Shown here piece after piece: positions 26,280 to 36,188 of a stretch of 64,000 nucleotides of DNA. Each line of letters starts with the position of its first letter. Position 1 is the first letter of the stretch. This DNA is from Thermohalobaculum sp965247385. GTDB lineage: Bacteria; Pseudomonadota; Alphaproteobacteria; Rhodobacterales; Rhodobacteraceae. The stretch is taken from the NCBI GenBank assembly GCA_965247385.1, contig CBDFHG010000007.1, positions 1,054,001 through 1,118,000 of the forward strand, read 5' to 3'. The position numbers were made by a program, and so were the translations under genes. Under the pieces are notes generated by a model. The model was not told where the DNA came from, did no database searches, and was given only the letters and a program-made list of their open reading frames with translations.

Positions 26280-27029
26280 ATGACAACGCAATCAACTGCG
26301 GGAACGCCACAATATCAGCGAGTGAAGGATTCGATTGTCGAGCGCATCACATCTGGTGAGCTGAAGCCTGGGGCACGGGTTCCGTCTGAATTCGAACTCG
26401 CCCGTATTTTTTCGCTGTCGCGCATGACCGTCAATCGTGCGTTGACCGAGCTTGCCAAGGAAGGTGTGATTGACCGCGTGCCGGGCGTCGGCTCGTTCGT
26501 GTCCGAGAGCAAGCACAAGTCGGCAGTACTTCAGGTCCGCGATATCGCCGAGGAAGTTGCCGAAAGTGGTCGGCACCATCACTGCACGTGTCTGCGGCTA
26601 GTCCGCAGCCGCAGCCACGTGTTCAATCGTCTGCTCGGCCTCGCCCAAGGCACCTTTCACTACCGGTCAACTTTGCTTCATCATGCCGATGGCATGCCGA
26701 TCCAGCTTGAGGATCGCTACGTCAACCCCAATTTCGCGCCGGACTATCTTGAGCAGGATTTCGCACAGATCACACCATATCAACACCTTATCGCGCAGGG
26801 GCCCGTTCAGGCGGCGGAGCATGTATTCAAAGCAGCCCGGCCCTCGCCGGAACAAGCGCGATGGCTCGGTGTTAGCGTGGACTGCGCCTGTATCGTGCTG
26901 CGCCGCCGCACCTGGTCGCGCAACATTGTCGCCGGCTTCGCGATCCTGATGTCTCCCGGAGACCGCCAGCGCTATTCGGGCGGGTTCGGAACGATGCCAC
27001 CGCTGGCGAAGACCCTGCCGCCACTGTGA
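26280..27029 (+). CDS. hutC: GntR-family regulator, HutC-like (histidine utilisation repressor type)
   Basis: A 249-residue protein. Residues 8-75 form the GntR winged helix (YQRVKDSIVERITSGELKPG, RVPSEFELARIFSLSRMTVN, RALTELAKEGVIDRVPGVGS). The UTRA effector domain follows, with NPNFAPDYLEQDFAQITPYQ, AEHVFKAARPSPEQARWLGV and CIVLRRRTWS, the HutC pattern; HutC responds to urocanate and represses histidine degradation genes. No hut enzymes are in the window. ATG 26280 is used; an in-frame GTG at 26268 is possible. The upstream palindrome at 26156 may be its operator. Confidence 0.82.
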   Translation: MTTQSTAGTPQYQRVKDSIVERITSGELKPGARVPSEFELARIFSLSRMTVNRALTELAKEGVIDRVPGVGSFVSESKHKSAVLQVRDIAEEVAESGRHHHCTCLRLVRSRSHVFNRLLGLAQGTFHYRSTLLHHADGMPIQLEDRYVNPNFAPDYLEQDFAQITPYQHLIAQGPVQAAEHVFKAARPSPEQARWLGVSVDCACIVLRRRTWSRNIVAGFAILMSPGDRQRYSGGFGTMPPLAKTLPPL

Positions 27030-27082
27030 TAGCAATACTCACCGGCGCGACACCATCCCCCCGCCCTGCCTGAGACTTGCCG

Positions 27083-27889
27083 TCAAGCAGGGTGGAGGAC
27101 CGGAAACTCCGGCGCGTCGAAGCGCGCGCCATCTTCGTATTCCAGGTCCGGGAAGGCTGGAGAGGTGCGGCCCAGGCGCCGAGCGAAGCGGGCGTCGTCG
27201 CCGACCCAGCGCAGCGAGATCACCCGGCGCCGGGTTGGCGATGCGTTGGCCGGCGCGCCGTGCAAGGTGCGGAAGGTGAACACCACCGCATCGCCCGGCT
27301 CAACCGCCCAGCCGCGGATATCGAGGTTGGCACGGTTGGCGGCGATATCGGGCACGGTCTCGGCCCTGTCGCCCTCATAGAGTTTTGTGCCGTCGAAGCG
27401 GTCGGCCCGGTAGGTCTTGCCGGCAAGGTGCGAGCCAGCGACGTATTCGATGGTGCGCTCACGCGGCACCGGGTCGAGCGGCACCCAGAACGAGACCGAT
27501 TGCGAGCCCTCGACCAGATAATAGGGCTGGTCCTGGTGCCAGGGGGTCACGACCGAGGTGCCGGGCTCCTTGACCAGCACATGGTCGTGGAAAATCCGCG
27601 CGGTACGCGAGCGCATCAGCCGGGCGGCGAACTTGGCCATGGGAGAGTCCACCACCAAGGCCCGGTAGCCGGGAATGCGGTCCCAATTGCAAAAATCCTG
27701 GAAGAAACGGGCCGAGCCGTCGTCGGGGACATAGGTCCGCTCGCGCAAGCTGGGGCTGGCCATGTTCTCCTCAATGCCCACCTTCAGCCCCTCGATCCAG
27801 GGGCTGAAGATACCGCGGATGACAGCGCAGCCATTCTGCTGGAACTCGTCAATCAGGGCTTCGTTTACCACTGTTTGCTGGACGGCCAT
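27083..27889 (-). CDS. Phytanoyl-CoA dioxygenase (PhyH) family protein
   Basis: A 268-residue Fe(II)/2-oxoglutarate oxygenase. The iron-binding HxD is in VTPWHQDQPYYLVEG (near residue 120); the distal histidine is in VFTFRTLHGAPANAS and the 2OG-binding arginine follows in TRRRVISLRWVGDD. The N-terminus FQQNGCAVIRGIFSPWIEGL is typical of PhyH proteins acting on small molecules. It stands alone, convergent with the HutC-like gene 54 bp away. Substrate unknown; such paralogues are common in marine and host-associated alphaproteobacteria. Confidence 0.88.
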   Translation of the reverse strand: MAVQQTVVNEALIDEFQQNGCAVIRGIFSPWIEGLKVGIEENMASPSLRERTYVPDDGSARFFQDFCNWDRIPGYRALVVDSPMAKFAARLMRSRTARIFHDHVLVKEPGTSVVTPWHQDQPYYLVEGSQSVSFWVPLDPVPRERTIEYVAGSHLAGKTYRADRFDGTKLYEGDRAETVPDIAANRANLDIRGWAVEPGDAVVFTFRTLHGAPANASPTRRRVISLRWVGDDARFARRLGRTSPAFPDLEYEDGARFDAPEFPVLHPA

Positions 27890-27961
27890 GGATTCGCCTC
27901 CGTATGCCGTGGATAGAACGGCGGGAGTTTGGATGATTGGAGACGAGCGGTCCAGCGGAGT

Positions 27962-28138
27962 TTAGAGCAAGATGAGGTCAAATTGACACGCTCAGCCTCT
28001 CGGGGTCCGCCCAGGATCGCCCGCCTCCGCGCGCCACGCGCGACATCCGTATGCCCGATACGCATGACGCGCCCGCCGCGCGTATTCGCACGATCCTGGG
28101 TGGACTGAGCGATTCAATTTGGCCTCATCTTGCTCTAA
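27962..28138. repeat. Long palindromic intergenic repeat with TTAGAGC ends
   Basis: The left arm starts TTAGAGCAAGATGAGGTCAA, and the right arm ends with the reverse complement of TTAGAGCAAGATGAGGCCAA. The 25-bp arms differ at one base. Inner parts also pair imperfectly: GCTCAG...CCCAGGATCG on the left faces CGATCCTGGG...CTGAGC on the right. The 177-bp unit contains no ORF and lies between the PhyH gene and the flavoprotein gene. It has MITE-like architecture; related arms occur at 57890 and 60947. Confidence 0.7.
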
Positions 28139-28176
28139 CGGTTGGCGGAACGCGCAGTCGGCGATACTGGTCGGCC

Positions 28177-29523
28177 TCAGATCATACTCTTCATATCCGC
28201 CGAGAAGGTTGGGAAGGCGAAGAGCTGATCCTTGATCTGGGCCGCCGTTATGCCGTGTTTCATCGCCATGGCGAACATATGAATCAGGTCCTCACCGTGG
28301 TGCCCGATCATATGCGCCCCGACGATGCGGCCGCTGCCGTTCTCGACCAGGGTTTTCACCCAGGCGACGGATTCGACGTAAGTTTTTCCTGAAAACCACC
28401 CGGTCATGTCGTTGGTGGTGACGATGACGTCGAGACCCTGCTCCACCGCATGGGCCTCGGTCAGGCCAACGCTGCTGAGTGCGGGCACCGTGAAGACACC
28501 GGAGGGCACCACCGAATAATCGGGTTTGTGGGTCGCGCCATCTACAATGTTCAGGCCAACGATTCGACCCTCATAGGTGGCGAGCGGCGAGAGTTGCGCC
28601 GGGCCGACAAGGGCGTCGCCCACAACCCAGACCGCCGGGTTCGAGACCGAGCGCAGATATTCATCGACGGCAATGCGAATGCCGCCATGCTCGACGCCAC
28701 CCGCCGCAAGATCAAGACCGGCGACATTGGCGATCCGCCCGGCCCCGTTGACGATGCGGTCGGCGGTGATGCTGTTCTCGGCTCCGTCATGCTGGAAGAC
28801 GACGTGGAGCCTCCCGTCTGCCTGCTCAATCCGGGTGACCTTGACGTCGGTCTTGATGGCAATGCCGATACGCTCTGATTCGGTGCGGATCGCCGCGACG
28901 GCGTCCTGATCGACGGCGGGCAAGAGCCGGGGCATCGCCTCGAGGATCGTCACTTTGGTGCCGGCGCGGGCATAGACATGGCTAAACTCCATGGCGATCA
29001 CACCGCCACCGATGAAGACCACCTCGCCGGGCTGGCTGCGCTCGAAAAGCACCTCGTCCGAGGTGATCAGCAGTTCGGCGCCAGGGATCGGGAGGGGGCG
29101 GGGCGTCGAGCCGGTGGCGATGACGATGTTGTCCGCCTCCAGGCGCTGGCCGTTCACCTCGACAGCGTTCGGGCCGGCGAACTTCGCGGTGCCTCGGAAG
29201 ACCTTGCCGCGTTTTTCGGCGACCCCGGCCATCATGTCGGGGACATGGTTGATCAACGCCTTTTCGCGGTCGATCAGCTTGCCCCAGTCGATGCTCACCG
29301 GGCCGGTTTCGATGCCGTGTGCACGCGCGCTCTCGATCTCGTGCAGGGCGTGGGCGGCGGCGACCAGCACTTTCTTCGGCGTGCAGCCCCGGTTCGGGCA
29401 GGTGCCGCCGAAATCTCGTTCCTCGATAAAAGCGATGCTCTTGCCTGCGTCTGCGGCAACGGCGGAGACCCCGAAACCGGCATTGCCGCCGCCCAGGATG
29501 ATGATGTCGAAACGGTCGGCCAT
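28177..29523 (-). CDS. FAD/NAD(P)-dependent disulfide oxidoreductase (glutathione reductase family)
   Basis: A 448-residue flavoprotein. The FAD motif is ILGGGNAGFGVS (residues 9-20), the redox pair is in GGTCPNRGCTPKKVL (Cys42 and Cys47), the NAD(P) motif is FIGGGVIAMEFSHVYARAG, and the second FAD-binding stretch is AVWVVGDALVGPAQLSPLAT. The C-terminal dimerisation domain is present but ends TFSADMKSMI, without the HP of the His-Glu catalytic dyad found in true glutathione or lipoamide reductases. It may therefore act on another acceptor. It is the last gene of a minus-strand set under the divergent LysR promoter. Confidence 0.88.
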   Translation of the reverse strand: MADRFDIIILGGGNAGFGVSAVAADAGKSIAFIEERDFGGTCPNRGCTPKKVLVAAAHALHEIESARAHGIETGPVSIDWGKLIDREKALINHVPDMMAGVAEKRGKVFRGTAKFAGPNAVEVNGQRLEADNIVIATGSTPRPLPIPGAELLITSDEVLFERSQPGEVVFIGGGVIAMEFSHVYARAGTKVTILEAMPRLLPAVDQDAVAAIRTESERIGIAIKTDVKVTRIEQADGRLHVVFQHDGAENSITADRIVNGAGRIANVAGLDLAAGGVEHGGIRIAVDEYLRSVSNPAVWVVGDALVGPAQLSPLATYEGRIVGLNIVDGATHKPDYSVVPSGVFTVPALSSVGLTEAHAVEQGLDVIVTTNDMTGWFSGKTYVESVAWVKTLVENGSGRIVGAHMIGHHGEDLIHMFAMAMKHGITAAQIKDQLFAFPTFSADMKSMI

Positions 29524-29581
29524 GGTGTAATTCTCCTGAAGGAACTGGTCATGGCGGGCCGAAGCCCGCCAAGCCGATGTA

Positions 29582-30574
<993 letters not shown>

Positions 30575-30598
30575 TGGGTATCTCCTTCCGGGGGTGGG

Positions 30599-31225
30599 TC
30601 AGTTGGTGGAAGAAGCCGCCTTCAGCGCGGCGTTTTCAGCCTGCAACCGGGACAACTCGCCCTTTAGCGGGGCCAGATGCGGTTCGAGTTCCTCGCGGGT
30701 CAGGCGGGCCGGGATGTGCTGGGGGCAGTTCCAGTCGAGGCCCTCGATGGTGATAACAACGGCGCGCTCGGGACGGGCGCGGTAGCCATCCACATGCAGG
30801 CTTGCAACCAGATCGGGGTCGGCATCCTTCTCGACCAGCCGGGCGCGGCCCAGCACCTTCAGCCGCCGCCGGTTGGGATAATCCATCAGGATCATCGAGA
30901 TACGGTCGTCTCCAGCCAGGTTGCCGGTGCTGACATACTGCCGGTTGCCGCGGAAATCAGCGTAGGCGATGGTGCGCTCGTCCAGTACTTTCAGAAAGCC
31001 TGCCGGACCTCCGCGAAACTGTACATAGGGCCAGCCGGTCTCGGATGTGGTGGCCTGGTAGAAAGCGTCGCGCGCCTCGACGAATGTAGCCTCCTCGGGG
31101 CCGAGCAGGTTGACGGGATCGGCCTCGGGCACGAGCATACGGTCATGCATTGCAGCCGAGCCCTGGCGCTGTTGCGCGGCGCGGACGGTGGGGGTGAAGG
31201 CGATTTCAGCGAATGCGCGGGCCAT
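30599..31225 (-). CDS. Pyridoxamine 5'-phosphate oxidase-related flavin-binding protein
   Basis: A 208-residue protein from ATG 31225 (MARAFAEIAFTPTVRAAQQR); the frame is open to 31297 without homology. The split-barrel FMN-binding core reads YVQFRGGPAGFLKVLDERTI, AYADFRGNRQYVSTGNLAGD and ILMDYPNRRRLKVLGRARLV, typical of the PNPOx-like family. The C-terminal 35 residues are predicted coiled coil (LEPHLAPLKGELSRLQAENA). It lies 24 bp upstream of the hydrolase gene, so the two are probably co-transcribed. Substrate unknown. Confidence 0.85.
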   Translation of the reverse strand: MARAFAEIAFTPTVRAAQQRQGSAAMHDRMLVPEADPVNLLGPEEATFVEARDAFYQATTSETGWPYVQFRGGPAGFLKVLDERTIAYADFRGNRQYVSTGNLAGDDRISMILMDYPNRRRLKVLGRARLVEKDADPDLVASLHVDGYRARPERAVVITIEGLDWNCPQHIPARLTREELEPHLAPLKGELSRLQAENAALKAASSTN

Positions 31226-31247
31226 GGTGGTCTCCTGGGGTTGAGGG

Positions 31248-31726
31248 TCAGAGGCCGAGACCGGAGAGGCCGGGGTGGTCGTCGGGGCGGCGGCCAAGCG
31301 GCCAGTGGAACTTGCGGTCGGCCTCGGTGATGGAGAGATCGTTAATGCTGGCGATGCGGCGTTTCATCAGGCCGTGCTCGTCGAACTCCCAGTTCTCGTT
31401 GCCATAGGCGCGCGACCAGTTGCCGGCATCATCGCGCCACTCGTAGGCGAAGCGCACGGCAATGCGGTTGCCGGTGTAAGCCCAGAGCTCCTTGATCAGG
31501 CGGTAATCCAGCTCGCGCGCCCATTTCCGGGTCAGGAAGGCTTCGATCTGGTCGCGGCCCGTCAGGAACTCGGCGCGATTGCGCCACTGAACTCTCGGGC
31601 GTGTAGGCCTGCGCGACCTTGGCCGGAATTGCGGCCATTCCAGCCGTCTTCGGCGGCGCGAACCTTGGCGGCGGCGGTCTCGGCGGTGAAAGGAGGGAGA
31701 GGAGGGCGGGGTGTGGGGCGGGTCAT
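31248..31726 (-). pseudogene. DUF1348 (NTF2/SnoaL-like) protein, frameshifted
   Basis: The start frame from ATG 31726 reads RPPLPPFTAETAAAKVRAAE, then DGWNGRN. A second frame gives KVAQAYTPES. The third frame, running to 31248, gives WRNRAEFLTGRDQIEAFLTR, KWARELDYRLIKELWAYTGN and FHWPLGRRPDDHPGLSGLGL. Put together these make one standard DUF1348 protein of about 155 residues, so two small indels lie between about 31590 and 31650. It is 22 bp upstream of the PNPOx-like gene and is the first gene under the divergent promoter. Confidence 0.8.
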
Positions 31727-31807
31727 GGCGGGCTCCGTGAAGCTGGATGGCGGGGCTGTGATGACGAAGATAGAGGCTTTCATGGATCGGCAGAATATGT
31801 GATAATC

Positions 31808-31822
31808 GGAATAAATTATTCC
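31808..31822. promoter_or_regulatory. Palindromic operator between LysR gene and divergent operon
   Basis: GGAATAAATTATTCC is a perfect 7-bp inverted repeat around one central base, 14 bp before the LysR start codon. It has the T-N11-A form expected for LysR binding sites. It would let the regulator control itself and the DUF1348-PNPOx-hydrolase-flavoprotein set. Confidence 0.65.
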
Positions 31823-31836
31823 AAATCAAGGAACAA

Positions 31837-32745
31837 ATGGACCGCTTCCGCGAAATCACGACCTTTGTCGCTGTCGCCGAGGAAGGCGCTTTCAACGCCG
31901 CGGCGCGGCGGCTGAACGCCTCGCCGCCAGCGGTGACCCGGCTGGTCAACGGGTTGGAGGCGCGGCTGGGGGTTCAGTTGTTCACCCGCACCACTAGGCA
32001 GGTCGCGCTGACCGAGGCTGGCGCACGGCTGATGGCCGATGCGACGCGAATCCTGGCGGCGCTGGAGGCGGCGGAAGGCTCAGCCGCTGGCGCCCACGAG
32101 GCGCCACAAGGCGTGCTGCGGATCACAGCACCCGTGCTGTTCGGCCAGCGTTTCATCGCGCCGGTGCTGCGCGACTATCTGGACGCCTTTCCGGCGGTGG
32201 CGGCGGAGGCGCTGTTCATCGACCGGATCGTCGACCTGATCGGCGAGGGGCTGGACGTGGCGCTGCGGATCGGCGAACTGCCGGACAGCTCGCTCAGCGT
32301 CAACCGGGTCGGCGCGGTGCGCCGTGTGACGGTGGCGGCACCGGATTATGTAGCCCGCCATGGCGCACCACAGTCACCGGGCGATCTGACGGATCACCGG
32401 GTCATCTTCCCCAGTACCACCGGCGGCGCGCTGGCGTGGGAGTACGCGGCGGGCAGCGAACAGCAGACCATGCGGCTGGAGCCGGCGCTGACGATCAACA
32501 CCATGGAGGCAGCGATCGACGCGGCGGTCGCGGGCTTCGGCGTCACGCGGGTGCTGTCCTATCAGGTCGGCGATGCACTGGCTTCGGGGGCGCTCGTCGA
32601 GGTGCTGGAGGCGTGCGAGGATCGCGAGATGCCAATCCATCTGGTGCATTCCGAGGGGCGGCGTGCGGCGGCGAAGATCCGTGCCTTCATTGACATGGCC
32701 GCACAGCGGCTGCGGGCGGAGGCGGGGCGGCTGGCGGGGCGGTAA
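31837..32745 (+). CDS. LysR-family transcriptional regulator
   Basis: A 302-residue protein. The N-terminal helix-turn-helix reads MDRFREITTFVAVAEEGAFN, AAARRLNASPPAVTRLVNGL, EARLGVQLFTRTTRQVALTE, followed by an effector-binding domain (ITAPVLFGQRFIAPVLRDYL, AALFIDRIVDLIGEGLDVAL-like). It belongs to the large CrgA/DmlR-like branch. It is divergent from the minus-strand set at 28177-31726 with a perfect palindrome in between, so that set is its likely target. Effector unknown. Confidence 0.92.
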   Translation: MDRFREITTFVAVAEEGAFNAAARRLNASPPAVTRLVNGLEARLGVQLFTRTTRQVALTEAGARLMADATRILAALEAAEGSAAGAHEAPQGVLRITAPVLFGQRFIAPVLRDYLDAFPAVAAEALFIDRIVDLIGEGLDVALRIGELPDSSLSVNRVGAVRRVTVAAPDYVARHGAPQSPGDLTDHRVIFPSTTGGALAWEYAAGSEQQTMRLEPALTINTMEAAIDAAVAGFGVTRVLSYQVGDALASGALVEVLEACEDREMPIHLVHSEGRRAAAKIRAFIDMAAQRLRAEAGRLAGR

Positions 32746-33071
32746 GCGCGGCACTGTCAGGTGGATACCGTCTCTGTACAGTTCGAAGTTGCGCTTCGGA
32801 CATGCAACCCTGCGCACCGGCCTTTTGATGCACGCGCCGCGTTTTTGAATCCTGTTTTTCGATAATCATTTATAATCAATTACTTAATACCAATTTCACG
32901 CGTGTTACACCCCTCTCGCACACCCCCGCTCCCTTCCGCTCGACAATCAGCCCATAGCCCGTAAGGCGGGCCGTTTCGACCCGCCATTGATGTCATACGG
33001 GCCACAATAGTGGGTTCTTCGCGGCCACTCTACGAGCCATGCTTCTTCCGGGCCAGCGCCGCCCCCGCCCC
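32746..33071. other. Intergenic stretch without recognised gene
   Basis: About 325 bp between the LysR gene and the second IS1182-like element. The middle part (32850-32930) is AT-rich. The end, near 33005-33050, resembles a stretch at 12700-12740 (GTGGGTTCTTC then GGCCAC), which may be shared debris. No gene or clear terminator seen. Confidence 0.5.
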
Positions 33072-33157
33072 CTAGCAGCCCGTTGACGAAGTCGGCACTG
33101 GACACGAGCGGCCTGGTCTGATTCTATGATATTCTGATTTGACCGGGGGGTTCGCCG

Positions 33158-34211
33158 ATGTCGATGGGACTGCAGAAGGATCGTCAGGGTGACTTGATGG
33201 TGGGCTGGGCGGAGATGCCGCGCTCGCCGGGTCATGTGTTTTACGACCGTCTGCAGTCGGTCCTGATCGAGGGCGGCTTCGACGGCTTCGCCGAGGCGGG
33301 GCCTGCCGGTGCTGTTACGCGGCCAGGATGGGAGCGCCTTCGGTGCCGCCGGGGCGCTGTTTCCGCATGCATCTGGTGGGCTGTTTCGAGGGCATCGACT
33401 CTGAGCGCGGGCTGGAATGGCGCGGCTCGGATTCGCTGTCGCTGCTGGAGCATCTGGCCCAGGAGAGCGGCATCGAGACGCCCACGGCCGAGGACCCGGC
33501 GCGTCTGGACCGCAAGCGCAAGGGCAGGAAGCTCTCGAATCAGGATCGGGTTTGCAGGAGCGACCCCGAGGCCAGGGTCGCCAGGATGAAGGACGCCGCG
33601 ACCCACCTGGCCGACAAGCCCGGGCACGCGGTGGATCCGGACACCGGCGCGGTGGTGGCGGCCGAGTTGCACCCAGCCGATGAGGGCGACACCACGACGC
33701 TTTCCAGGACCCTGGCGGCGGCCGGGGCAAACCTCGAGGCGGTGGCTGCGGCGCCGACGCCCGAGGGCCCGGCCGAATGCGTCGCCGACAAGGGCGATCA
33801 CTCACGGGCGGTCTTGAAGGCCCTGGACGACAGTCCCTGGAAGACCCGGATCGCCGAGCCCAGGCAGAAGGGCTTTTCGCGCTGGCGCGGTGACCAGGCG
33901 ACGCGCCGGGCGGTCACCAACAACCGCGTGCGGCTCAAGTCCGCGCTCGCCCGCGAGGCCTTCAAGCTGCGCGCCGGGATCGTCGAGCGCTGCTTTGCCC
34001 ACAGCCTCGATCGCGGCGGCCTGCGCCGGACCTGGCTGCGCCGGCGCGAGAACGTGCACAAGCGATACCTGCTTCACGTCGCCGGCCACCACCTCTCGTT
34101 GCTGATGCGCCAACTCATCGGCGCCGGCACCGCGCGCCAGTCCGTGGTGGGCGGATCTGGCGGTATTTTCGTGCTTGTTGCGCCCGCTGGAGCCGTTCTG
34201 GTCGCTCGGAT
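33158..34211 (+). pseudogene. IS1182-like transposase of copy 2, deleted and frameshifted
   Basis: It starts like copy 1 (LMVGWAEMPRSPGHVFYDRL). Two extra bases in GAGGCGGGGCCTGCC near 33298 shift the frame. The segment with FLRLESRDR and the first catalytic Asp is deleted, joining DSLSLL directly to EHLAQESGIETPTAED. The rest is readable (DKGDHSRAVLKALDDSPWKT, RRRENVHKRYLLHVAGHHLS) up to the IS66 insertion at 34211. It cannot encode an active enzyme. Confidence 0.85.
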
Positions 34212-34263
34212 GTAAGCGTCCGGTCTCGGGGCTCTGGTTCGGTTCAGCGTCGGCCGATTGCGC

Positions 34264-35772
34264 TCAGGTCTGAGCGAAGCGCCACGGGAGCAACTCGTCG
34301 AGCTTGGTGATTTTGTGATCGGCGATGCGACTGAGCACATCGGTCAGCCAGGCTTGGGGATCGACGCCGTTGAGCCTGGCGGTCTCGATCAGGGTATAGG
34401 CGATGGCGGCGGATTTACCGCCAGCCTCTGAGCCGACAAAAAGATAATTCTTGCGACCCAGGGCTATCGGCTTCATGGCGCGTTCGGCGGAATTGTTGTC
34501 GATCTCCAGAAAGCCGTGGTCGAGATACGGGCGCAGGCGCCTCATCCGGGTCAGGGCGTAGCGGATCGCCTTGGCGAGTTCGGACTTGCCGGAGATCTTT
34601 GGCAGCCGGGTTTGCAGCCAGGCTTCCAGAGCATCGAAGATCGGTTTGGCGCGGGCTTGCCGGAGTTGGACCCGCTCAATGGGCACACTGCCGCGGGCAT
34701 CCTTCTCGACGACGTAGAGCCCGGCGATGCGCTTGATGGCTTCCTCGGCGATGATCGAGCCCTCCGACTGGAAGACATCGGTGAACTTGCGCCGGATATG
34801 GGCCATGCAGGCGACTTCATCGACACCACCGGATCGGTAGAGCTCGTTGAACCCGGCATAGCCGTCCGCGTGCATCCAGCCCTTGTACCCGGCCAGGTGT
34901 TTGGTGGGGTGCTCGCCCTTGCGATCGACGGTGAACTGATACCATGCCGCTGGTGGGTCGGCGCCGCCCCATGGCCGTTCGTCGCGAACATAGGTCCAGA
35001 TCCGGGCGGTCTTGCATTTGCCGGTGCCCTTCACCTGCATCTTCAGGGTGGTGTCGTCGGCAAAGATCGCCTGGCCGCGCTGAACATGGCGCCCGACCAT
35101 ATCAGCCAATGGTTCCAGCAGTGCCGCCGATTTGCCGACCCAGTCGGACAGGGTCGAGCGGTCGAGATCAATGCCGTCGCGATCGAATATCCGGGACTGG
35201 CGATAGAGCGGGAGGTGATCGGCATACTTCGAGACCAGCACATGGGCCAGCAGGCCCGGGCCGGGACGACCCCGCTCGATCGGGCGCGAGGGCAATGGTG
35301 CCTGGCAGATCGCCTCGCAACACGTGCAAGCCATGCGGGGCCGGACAAAGCGGTTCACGATGAACCGGCCAGGGACGTATTCCAGCTCTTCGGTGACATC
35401 TTCGCCGAGTTTCTTCAGAACCTCGCCGCACTTGCCGCAGGCCTCGCCGGGCGACAGCACTTGCTCGTTGCGCGGCAAGCTGTCCGGCAACGGTTTGCGC
35501 TTTGGTTTGTTCTTCGGCCCGGCGACAGTATCAGGCGACGCAGGCGGCGCGATCTTCGCCGCCGCGATCTCTTCCTCTTCGAGCCCGAGTTCAAGCTGAT
35601 CCATCGTCTCCGACTTCGAGCCAAACCGATGGCGGCGATGACCGGCGAGCTGGTGTTCCAGCTTGGCGATCCGGAGCGCCTGGGACTTGACCGTCGCCAC
35701 CAATTGCCCCGCGAACACCCTCAATTCCGAGGGATTATCGGGCAGTGATTTGGTCTGGTCCAGCATAGCCAT
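34264..35772 (-). CDS. tnpC: IS66 family transposase TnpC
   Basis: A 502-residue transposase of normal length. In order: an N-terminal coiled coil (ELRVFAGQLVATVKSQALRI, LEHQLAGHRRHRFGSKSETM), a zinc-finger region (GEACGKCGEVLKKLGEDVTE, MACTCCEAICQAP), the DDE domain (IFADDTTLKMQVKG; AWYQFTVDRKGEHPTKHLAG; MHADGYAGFNELY; VACMAHIRRKFTDVF), and the IS66 C-terminal domain (DNNSAERAMKPIALGRKNYL, FVGSEAGGKSAAIAYTLIET). It appears intact, but TnpB of this copy is interrupted. Confidence 0.95.
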   Translation of the reverse strand: MAMLDQTKSLPDNPSELRVFAGQLVATVKSQALRIAKLEHQLAGHRRHRFGSKSETMDQLELGLEEEEIAAAKIAPPASPDTVAGPKNKPKRKPLPDSLPRNEQVLSPGEACGKCGEVLKKLGEDVTEELEYVPGRFIVNRFVRPRMACTCCEAICQAPLPSRPIERGRPGPGLLAHVLVSKYADHLPLYRQSRIFDRDGIDLDRSTLSDWVGKSAALLEPLADMVGRHVQRGQAIFADDTTLKMQVKGTGKCKTARIWTYVRDERPWGGADPPAAWYQFTVDRKGEHPTKHLAGYKGWMHADGYAGFNELYRSGGVDEVACMAHIRRKFTDVFQSEGSIIAEEAIKRIAGLYVVEKDARGSVPIERVQLRQARAKPIFDALEAWLQTRLPKISGKSELAKAIRYALTRMRRLRPYLDHGFLEIDNNSAERAMKPIALGRKNYLFVGSEAGGKSAAIAYTLIETARLNGVDPQAWLTDVLSRIADHKITKLDELLPWRFAQT

Positions 35773-35840
35773 TCTATACCAGAACGGGACACTGAAGGGA
35801 ATCCCTAAAGTGTCATATTTCTCTGTTTTTGTTCAAAAAA

Positions 35841-36188
35841 TTACCCTGCCGTCAGGAGTCGCCAGGTGCGCAGCGGCGCGCGCCAATCGATGCCCTCCAA
35901 CAGCATCGCCAGTTGCGCCGATGTCACCGACAACCTGCCATGCGCCGGCGATGGCCAGACGAACCTGCCGCGCTCCAGACGCCTGGAAAACAGACACGCC
36001 CCTTACCCGTCCCACCATATGACCTTGATCAGATCGCCGCGCCGTCCCCGGAACACGAACAGGTGCCCGGAATACGGGTCCTGCTCCAGAACCTTCTCGG
36101 CCAGCGCCGACAAACCGTTGAACCCCTTGCGCATATCGGTAACGCCAGCCGCCAGCCAGACCTTCGTCTGCACGGCAACCGGGATCAT
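35841..36188 (-). pseudogene. tnpB: IS66 accessory protein TnpB, premature stop
   Basis: The start overlaps the tnpA stop. It reads VWLAAGVTDMRKGFNGLSAL, EKVLEQDPYSGHLFVFRGRR and GDLIKVIWWDG, then TAA at 36003-36005. Continuing in the same frame gives CLFSRRLERGRFVWPSPAHG and LAMLLEGIDWRAP up to a natural stop at 35841. The expected codon is CAA (Gln), so one base change truncates the 115-residue protein at residue 61. IS66 elements usually need TnpB. Confidence 0.88.
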
